Positions 23,185 through 27,706 of a stretch of DNA of 27,706 nt are shown here, in pieces (position 1 is the stretch's first letter; each line of letters starts with the position of its first letter). Origin of the DNA: Streptosporangiaceae bacterium (GTDB taxonomy: Bacteria; Actinomycetota; Actinomycetes; Streptosporangiales; Streptosporangiaceae). The notes under the pieces were generated by a model that saw nothing but the letters and a program-made list of their open reading frames with translations, was not told the origin of the DNA and did not search any database. The stretch is taken from positions 1-27,706 of the forward strand of contig JASHTQ010000257.1 in NCBI GenBank assembly GCA_030040475.1. Direction: 5' to 3'. A program made the position numbers and the translations under genes.

Positions 23185-23619
23185 CTACTCGGGTTCCCTG
23201 CTGTCGTAGCGGCGGGAGCGCTTGCGCGCGCCCTGGCGGCGCTTGCCCTCCAGGCGCCGCTCGTTCGAGGCCCGGGTGGGCCTGGTCGGGATGCGCGGGC
23301 GTCGCGGCGGTGCGACCGCGTCCCGCAGCAGGGCCGCCATCCTGGCCCGCGCGGCCTGCCGGTTGGCGAGCTGGCTGCGCTGCTCGGAGGCGGCAACGGT
23401 GAGCACGCCGCCAGCCAGCCGCCCGCCGAGGCGCTCGAGCGCTCGGTCCCGCGCCCAGCCGGGCAGCGCGGATGAGCTCGCGACGTCAAAGGAGAGCTCG
23501 ACCCGGCTGTCGGCGGTGTTGACGCCCTGGCCGCCGGGTCCCGATGACCGGGAGAAGCGCTCGTGCAGCTCGCCGCCCGGTATCGCCAGCCAGCCGTTTA
23601 CCCGCAGGTCGTCAGCCAT
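23185..23619 (-). CDS. arfB: Alternative ribosome-rescue factor ArfB (peptidyl-tRNA hydrolase)
   Basis: 144 residues. The GGQ motif at residues 29-31 in SSGPGGQGVN and the following ADSRVELSFDV match the release-factor domain of ArfB/YaeJ-type proteins. These release nascent chains from ribosomes stalled on mRNA ends. The Arg/Lys-rich C-terminal tail (ERRLEGKRRQGARKRSRRY) is the part that enters the empty mRNA channel. Stop-codon recognition domains of class I release factors are absent, which supports ArfB over RF. ATG 23619 starts the chain; a ribosome site is not distinct. It ends 16 bases from MsrB. Confidence 0.93.
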   Translation of the reverse strand: MADDLRVNGWLAIPGGELHERFSRSSGPGGQGVNTADSRVELSFDVASSSALPGWARDRALERLGGRLAGGVLTVAASEQRSQLANRQAARARMAALLRDAVAPPRRPRIPTRPTRASNERRLEGKRRQGARKRSRRYDSREPE

Positions 23620-23628
23620 GTCTTGACG

Positions 23629-24426
23629 TTAACTCCGGTCGTCGCGGTCGCGCTCGTGGCGGGTCCGAGCGCGCAGGACTGACTCGGTGTACCAGGCGCG
23701 CAGCCAGTCGCGTTTGGTGCCGGCCACGAGGATCACGGCTGTGTCGGGGGACTGCATCGTGCGGGAGAGCTCCACGGTGAACAGGATGCGGATGTCGTCC
23801 AGCTCGGGTGCTCCCGGGCGCAGCTCGCTCAGCGGCAAGGGCTTCACCTGGCGCACGGGGCCGAGGTCCGGGACCTGGCCGGCGCCGGATGCATGCTGGC
23901 CGTTCTCGCCCGAGGCAGCGAGCTCGGCTTCGGCCTGTTCCACGACATCGGCTGCGTCCGCCGCGGCGTCGGCGGCCTTGAGCGCGTCCTTCCGGATCCT
24001 GAAATCGTTCACCTTAGCGTGCAGCCGACGGCTGGCCGTGTCCAGCCGCTCCTCCTCGCCCCGGACGCTGTCAAACTGACTGCGCAGGTCGGCGAGCTGG
24101 GCTGCCACCGCAGGCCGGCGGTCCATCACCTGTTCAAGCTGCTGGATCTGCAGCTCGAGCCGCTTGCGCGCGGTCGCGATGTCGGCGACCGCGCGGCGAA
24201 CCGTGGTGAGCATCTCGAGCTGCCGCTGATAGGCGTAGTCCAGGTCCGGGCGCCCGTCCCGGTTCGGCGTCTCGACCGGAACCACCAATGGCGGCCCCAT
24301 GTCGGAGCCCCTGTCGCGCAGGGCCACGAGGGCCGCGTCGACGAGATCGGCGGCACCGGGGTCGGCTCTGCGCAGCTCCGCGAGCCACCGTTTGACCTCG
24401 GGTGCGACCCGGATCCGGTAACCCAT
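23629..24426 (-). CDS. RelE/HigB-like fold interrupted by a coiled coil (unknown function)
   Basis: 265 residues from ATG 24426. The first ~50 residues (RIRVAPEVKRWLAELRR...DLVDAALVALRDRGSDMGPPLVVPVE) look like the N-terminal half of a RelE/ParE or Gp49/HigB-type toxin. Residues 65-170 are a long charged helix, typical of a coiled coil and reminiscent of PspA. Residues 196-252 (PLSELRPGAPELDDIRILFTVEL, then TAVILVAGTKRDWLRAWY) look like the missing C-terminal strands of that toxin fold. The frame may also be a standalone cell-envelope-type protein; toxin activity is not implied, and no antitoxin gene is adjacent. It starts 20 bases after hemQ and shares its strand, so it is probably in the heme operon. 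Confidence 0.7.
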   Translation of the reverse strand: MGYRIRVAPEVKRWLAELRRADPGAADLVDAALVALRDRGSDMGPPLVVPVETPNRDGRPDLDYAYQRQLEMLTTVRRAVADIATARKRLELQIQQLEQVMDRRPAVAAQLADLRSQFDSVRGEEERLDTASRRLHAKVNDFRIRKDALKAADAAADAADVVEQAEAELAASGENGQHASGAGQVPDLGPVRQVKPLPLSELRPGAPELDDIRILFTVELSRTMQSPDTAVILVAGTKRDWLRAWYTESVLRARTRHERDRDDRS

Positions 24427-24446
24427 CGCTGCCTGTCCTGCTCGGC

Positions 24447-25235
24447 TCAGGCCAGGCTGGCGACAAGCTCGCGAACCGGCTTGCGGCGGCCGGTGTAGAA
24501 CGGGATCTCCTCTCTGGTGTGCAGCCGCGCCTCCGCGCCGCGCAGGTGGCGCATCAGGTCGACGATCCTGTACAGCTCGTCGGCCTCGAAGGCGAGGATC
24601 CACTCGTAGTCGTTCAGCGCGAAGCACGCCACCGTGTTGGCCCTGACGTCCGGGTATTCGCGCGCCATCATGCCGTGCTCGGCCAGCAGCCTGCGGCGCT
24701 CTGCCGGATCGAGCAGGTACCACTGGTAGGAGCGCACGAACGGGTACACGCTGACGTATCCGCGCGGTTCCTCCTCGGCGAGGAAGGCGGGAACGTGGCC
24801 CTTGTTAAACTCGTCCGGGCGGTGCAGCGCCATCACCGACCAGACCGGCTCGCTGCACCGGCCGAGCCGGGTGCGGCGGAAGCGCACGTACAGTTCCTGA
24901 AGATCGTCTGGGGTGGGGGCCACCCACCAGAGCATGAAGTCCGCGTCGGCCCGCAGACCCTGGACGTCATAGCAGCCCCGGGTGACGATTCCCTTGCCGG
25001 CCGCCTGGTCGAGCAGTTCGGTCACCTCGGCGGCGGCCGCCTCGCGCCCGGCCGCGTCAAGCGCGGCCCGGTCCGCCACCCGGAATACCGACCACATCGT
25101 GTACCTGATCAGCTCGTTGAGCTCGCGCGCCTTCAGCTTGCGCGCCTCTTCCGCAGCCGCGGTGACGTCCGGCTCCGGCGTCCCTTGTTCGTCAGCCATG
25201 TGTCCATTGTCGGTCATGCCAGCATCGGCCTTCAT
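24447..25235 (-). CDS. hemQ: Coproheme decarboxylase HemQ
   Basis: 262 residues, chlorite dismutase-like family. In the coproporphyrin-dependent route it converts coproheme to heme b using peroxide. The likely proximal heme ligand is His187 in LLAEHG, and Tyr164 in VYPFVRS is at the usual catalytic tyrosine site. [16 protein letters not shown] and [21 protein letters not shown] are other conserved blocks. The last Gly of the EHGxxGR-like block is Ala. ATG 25235 overlaps the hemG stop as ATGA, indicating translational coupling; ATG 25217 is an alternative. Confidence 0.93.
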   Translation of the reverse strand: MKADAGMTDNGHMADEQGTPEPDVTAAAEEARKLKARELNELIRYTMWSVFRVADRAALDAAGREAAAAEVTELLDQAAGKGIVTRGCYDVQGLRADADFMLWWVAPTPDDLQELYVRFRRTRLGRCSEPVWSVMALHRPDEFNKGHVPAFLAEEEPRGYVSVYPFVRSYQWYLLDPAERRRLLAEHGMMAREYPDVRANTVACFALNDYEWILAFEADELYRIVDLMRHLRGAEARLHTREEIPFYTGRRKPVRELVASLA

Positions 25236-26686
25236 CGCCCGGCGGCGAGAAACGCCATCACCTGGCCGGCCGCCAGCCTGGCCGTCGCGACGCAGGCGGG
25301 CACGCCGACCCCGTCATAGGCCGCGCCGCAGACCGCGAGCCCCGGCTGGGCCGCCACCGCGGCACGAATCCGTCGTACCCGGTCCAGGTGCCCGACCGTG
25401 TACTGGGGCAGCGCACCGCCCCAGCGGGTCACGCGTGCGGCGACCGGTACGCCGCGTGCGCCCGTGGCCGCGGCAAGCTCGGCCGCTGCCACCGCAGCAA
25501 GCTCCTCGTCGTCTCGCTGCAGCAGGGCCTCCTCGCCGATGCGGCCGACCGAGCATCGGACGATCTCCAGCGGGTCGTCCGCCGCCATCACGTCAGCCAG
25601 GTGCGGCCACTTGACGGTGGAGAACGTGACCGCCTTGACCGCCCGCCCGTCTACCGCGGGCACCAGGTAGCCGCTCAGGCCGCGGGCACCCAGCCCCGGC
25701 TCAGGGAATGCGGACCGGGGGTACGCGAGGGTGACGATCGCCATGCTCGCGTAGCTGATCTCGCCGAGAGCCGTCGCGGCCGCCGGCGCGCCGGGCACCG
25801 CCGCCAGCAGCCGGCCCGCGGGCCGGGCCGGAACCGCGAGTATCACCGCGTCGGCGTCGAGGCGTTCCGGATCGGCCGCCGATCCCATGATGAGCCGCCA
25901 GCCGCGTTCGGCCCGCGCGAGCGCACGGACCATCGCGCCGGTCCTGATCGTCGCCCCCGACGCCTTCGCCAGGTAGCCGGGCAGCACGCCAAGTCCCCCG
26001 GCGAGCGTGGTGAACACCCGGGAGGCCGGTGCGGGCTGGCCGGCCGAGGTCGGCGCTGGTGGCGGAAGCAGCGATCGGGCCGCCTCGGTCAGGGTCGGGT
26101 ACCTGCGGGACGCGGCAGCCAGCGCGGGCAGCGTGGCATCGAACGACAGTTCCGCGGACCGCCCGGCGTAGACCCCGCCGAGCAGCGGGTCGACCAGCCG
26201 GTCGACGACCTCGTGGCCGAGCCGCGCGCCGACGTACCGCGCCACGGGCACGTCACCGTCCCTGGCGGCGGGCGGCAGCTCCAGGTCCTGGCGGGCCCTG
26301 GCGACTCCCCCGTCGGTCAGCACGCCGGACAGCGCTAGCTCGGCCATGTCCGTGGGCACGCCCATGAACTGCCTTCTCGGCAGCGGCCGGAGCGCGCCGA
26401 GCGTCCAGATCGCCGAGGACGTGGTGCCGGGTTCCACGCGCTGGTCGGCCAGCCCGACGTCGGCGATCAGCGCCGTTCCCTCCGGGCGCGTGACCAGCAG
26501 GGCCTCGGCTCCCTCGTCGACGCTCACGCCCGCGACCTCGGACACCGATAGCTTGCCGCCAAGCCGCGGCGACCCCTCGAGGACCGTGACGCGAACCGCC
26601 TCGTCGCTGAGGACGAATGCCGCTGCCAGCCCGGCGATCCCGCCGCCCACGACCACCACATGCGGCTGTGCTCCAGCGGTATCCAT
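25232..26686 (-). CDS. hemG: Protoporphyrinogen/coproporphyrinogen III oxidase, HemG/HemY-type flavoprotein
   Basis: About 484 residues from ATG 26686. The N-terminal FAD motif [18 protein letters not shown] and the [10 protein letters not shown] block are followed by [28 protein letters not shown] and the C-terminal [18 protein letters not shown] complete the pattern. It is the oxygen-dependent oxidase of heme synthesis. With hemQ next door it more likely acts on coproporphyrinogen III (CgoX role). A GAGG lies nine bases before the start. hemE, often upstream in actinobacteria, is not here; a lipoprotein gene runs divergently 161 bases away. Confidence 0.92.
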   Translation of the reverse strand: MDTAGAQPHVVVVGGGIAGLAAAFVLSDEAVRVTVLEGSPRLGGKLSVSEVAGVSVDEGAEALLVTRPEGTALIADVGLADQRVEPGTTSSAIWTLGALRPLPRRQFMGVPTDMAELALSGVLTDGGVARARQDLELPPAARDGDVPVARYVGARLGHEVVDRLVDPLLGGVYAGRSAELSFDATLPALAAASRRYPTLTEAARSLLPPPAPTSAGQPAPASRVFTTLAGGLGVLPGYLAKASGATIRTGAMVRALARAERGWRLIMGSAADPERLDADAVILAVPARPAGRLLAAVPGAPAAATALGEISYASMAIVTLAYPRSAFPEPGLGARGLSGYLVPAVDGRAVKAVTFSTVKWPHLADVMAADDPLEIVRCSVGRIGEEALLQRDDEELAAVAAAELAAATGARGVPVAARVTRWGGALPQYTVGHLDRVRRIRAAVAAQPGLAVCGAAYDGVGVPACVATARLAAGQVMAFLAAGR

Positions 26687-26847
26687 GCGTCCAAGCCTCG
26701 CAGACACCGTCCGGTGCTCTGAACCGGAGCCCCGCTCCCGCCGACCCGCCCGTGTCGCATCGATCGTGATCGGGGCGCCGCCGGGCCGGTGCGTTATCGT
26801 GACCATTGCCGCGGAACCGCACGGTTCGGGTCTGCCGTCACAACGGC

Positions 26848-27706
26848 ATGCTGAAACTACGGGGTTTGCGGCACCGCAACGGGCGCACTCGACACGCAAC
26901 CGTCGCCGGGCTCGTGCTCGGCGGCGCCATGCTCGGCGGGACGATGCTCCTGGCCGGGTGCTCGGGCAGTTCGTCGTCCGCCAGCGCTACCGGCTTGCCG
27001 GCCCAGGCGCCCGAGCCGTCGGCGGCGGCCGGCGCGGCCACGGCGTTCGGGCCCGCCAGGGACGCGGCCGGGTCCGCGGTCGGCGGTGCCGACACCACGG
27101 CGCGGCTGGCGCCCGCCGCCGACATCGTGTACACGGCCCAGCTGACGCTGCGGGCGGGGAACGTCGACTCCGCCGCCGCCGAGGCGACGCAGATCGTGGC
27201 GGGCGTCGGCGGCTACGTCTCCAGCGAGACGACCTCGGCCGACCCCGGCCACCCGTCGCAGTCCACGGCGAGCGTGCAGCTGAAGATACCGGCCGCGGCG
27301 TACGCGGCCACGCTTAACAAGCTCGCCCAGACGCTCGGCACCCAGCTGTCACTGCAGCAGCAGGCCCAGGATGTCACCGAGCAGGTGGCGGACGTGAACA
27401 GCCAGGTCGCCTCGGACGAGGCGGCCATCGCGCAGCTTCGCGCGCTGCTGTCGCACGCGGGCTCGGTGAGCCAGCTGCTCACCGTGCAGAACCAGATCAA
27501 CGTGGAGGAAGCCAGCCTGGAGTCGATGCAGGCGCAGCAGCGCGCACTCGACCACGAGACCACGTACGCGACGGTGACCGTGACGATCCTCGGCCCCAAG
27601 GCCAAGGCGCCCGTTCACCGGGTGAAGGCGAAGGCCCCGCCCAGCCTGGCAGGGGGTCTTGGCGCGGGCTGGCGCGCGCTGCGGATCACGGTGTCCTGGA
27701 CACTCG
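26848..27706 (+). CDS. DUF4349 domain lipoprotein (3' end outside window)
   Basis: The frame from ATG 26848 runs to the window edge. A lipoprotein signal peptide is clear: basic start (KLRGLRHRNGRTRH), hydrophobic core, and lipobox LLAGC with Cys38. After a disordered Ala/Ser/Pro/Gly-rich linker, DIVYTAQLTLRAGNVDSA, then GGYVSSETT, KIPAAAYAATLNKLAQ and a coiled region (QQQAQDVTEQVADVNSQVASDEAAIAQLRALL) and TTYATVTVTILG match DUF4349. Such proteins usually end in one membrane segment near the C-terminus, and WRALRITVSWTL at the edge may begin it. Function unknown, probably outer face of the membrane. Confidence 0.85.
   Translation, partial: MLKLRGLRHRNGRTRHATVAGLVLGGAMLGGTMLLAGCSGSSSSASATGLPAQAPEPSAAAGAATAFGPARDAAGSAVGGADTTARLAPAADIVYTAQLTLRAGNVDSAAAEATQIVAGVGGYVSSETTSADPGHPSQSTASVQLKIPAAAYAATLNKLAQTLGTQLSLQQQAQDVTEQVADVNSQVASDEAAIAQLRALLSHAGSVSQLLTVQNQINVEEASLESMQAQQRALDHETTYATVTVTILGPKAKAPVHRVKAKAPPSLAGGLGAGWRALRITVSWTL

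Noticed and set aside
24427..24723. Upstream extension of the split-fold protein to 24723
   Set aside because: The added residues are antiparallel-looking Arg/Pro-rich sequence overlapping hemQ in another frame; ATG 24426 fits better.
1..27706. tRNA, rRNA, CRISPR array, insertion sequence or integrase
   Set aside because: None was found by eye; no regularly spaced repeats beyond the pair at 3751-3807 and no transposase motif.

Overview
The window is high-GC DNA with GTG/ATG starts, strong third-position GC and short gene spacing. It fits a filamentous or soil-type actinomycete. Supporting markers are a HemG-type oxidase with HemQ (the coproporphyrin-dependent heme route), luciferase-like (F420/FMN) oxidoreductases, a large LuxR-family ATPase regulator (LAL), a DUF4349 lipoprotein, and a Trypco1/trypsin-CHAT/TPR gene set. 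I cannot name the genus.

Layout. 1-3.7 kb: the 3' end of a metallophosphoesterase, a phospholipase C-type phosphoesterase, a divergent D-amino-acid oxidase, an MmcQ/YjbR protein and a small Cys/His protein. 3.75-4.4 kb: a pair of 26-bp repeats with nested palindromes, followed by a decayed acetamidase/formamidase. 4.6-10 kb: a three-gene unit made of a Trypco1 domain protein, a trypsin-like/CHAT double-protease fusion and a ~1080-residue TPR protein. This unit resembles the protease-centred conflict (immune or regulated-death) systems of actinobacteria. 9.8-11.1 kb: a GNAT gene that has lost its 3' end, an HD-domain gene that has lost its 5' end, and an unrecognised protein. 11.2-13.3 kb: a Rieske oxygenase and a phosphoribosyltransferase. 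13.5-15.4 kb: a DUF1028 remnant, a membrane-anchored propeller-like protein and a dienelactone hydrolase remnant. 15.5-19.7 kb: an intact luciferase-like oxidoreductase, a GH5 hydrolase, a PPOX-family flavoprotein, an internally deleted luciferase-like gene, an ABC ATPase fragment and a small HTH regulator. 19.7-23.6 kb: a LAL regulator, MsrB and an ArfB-type rescue factor. 23.6-26.7 kb: a minus-strand operon hemG-like > hemQ > a protein that looks like a RelE/HigB-type fold interrupted by a long coiled coil. 26.8 kb to the end: the 5' part of a DUF4349 lipoprotein.

Two points stand out. The protease/TPR unit is built like a sensor-effector system, and its CHAT domain has Tyr where the catalytic His is expected. 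The third gene of the heme operon appears to be a split toxin-like fold carrying an inserted coiled coil. In addition, the stretch from 3.9 to 19.5 kb carries seven recognisable gene remnants, so it looks like a region of repeated insertion and deletion between conserved flanks.

All family assignments come from reading motifs by eye. No database search was run.
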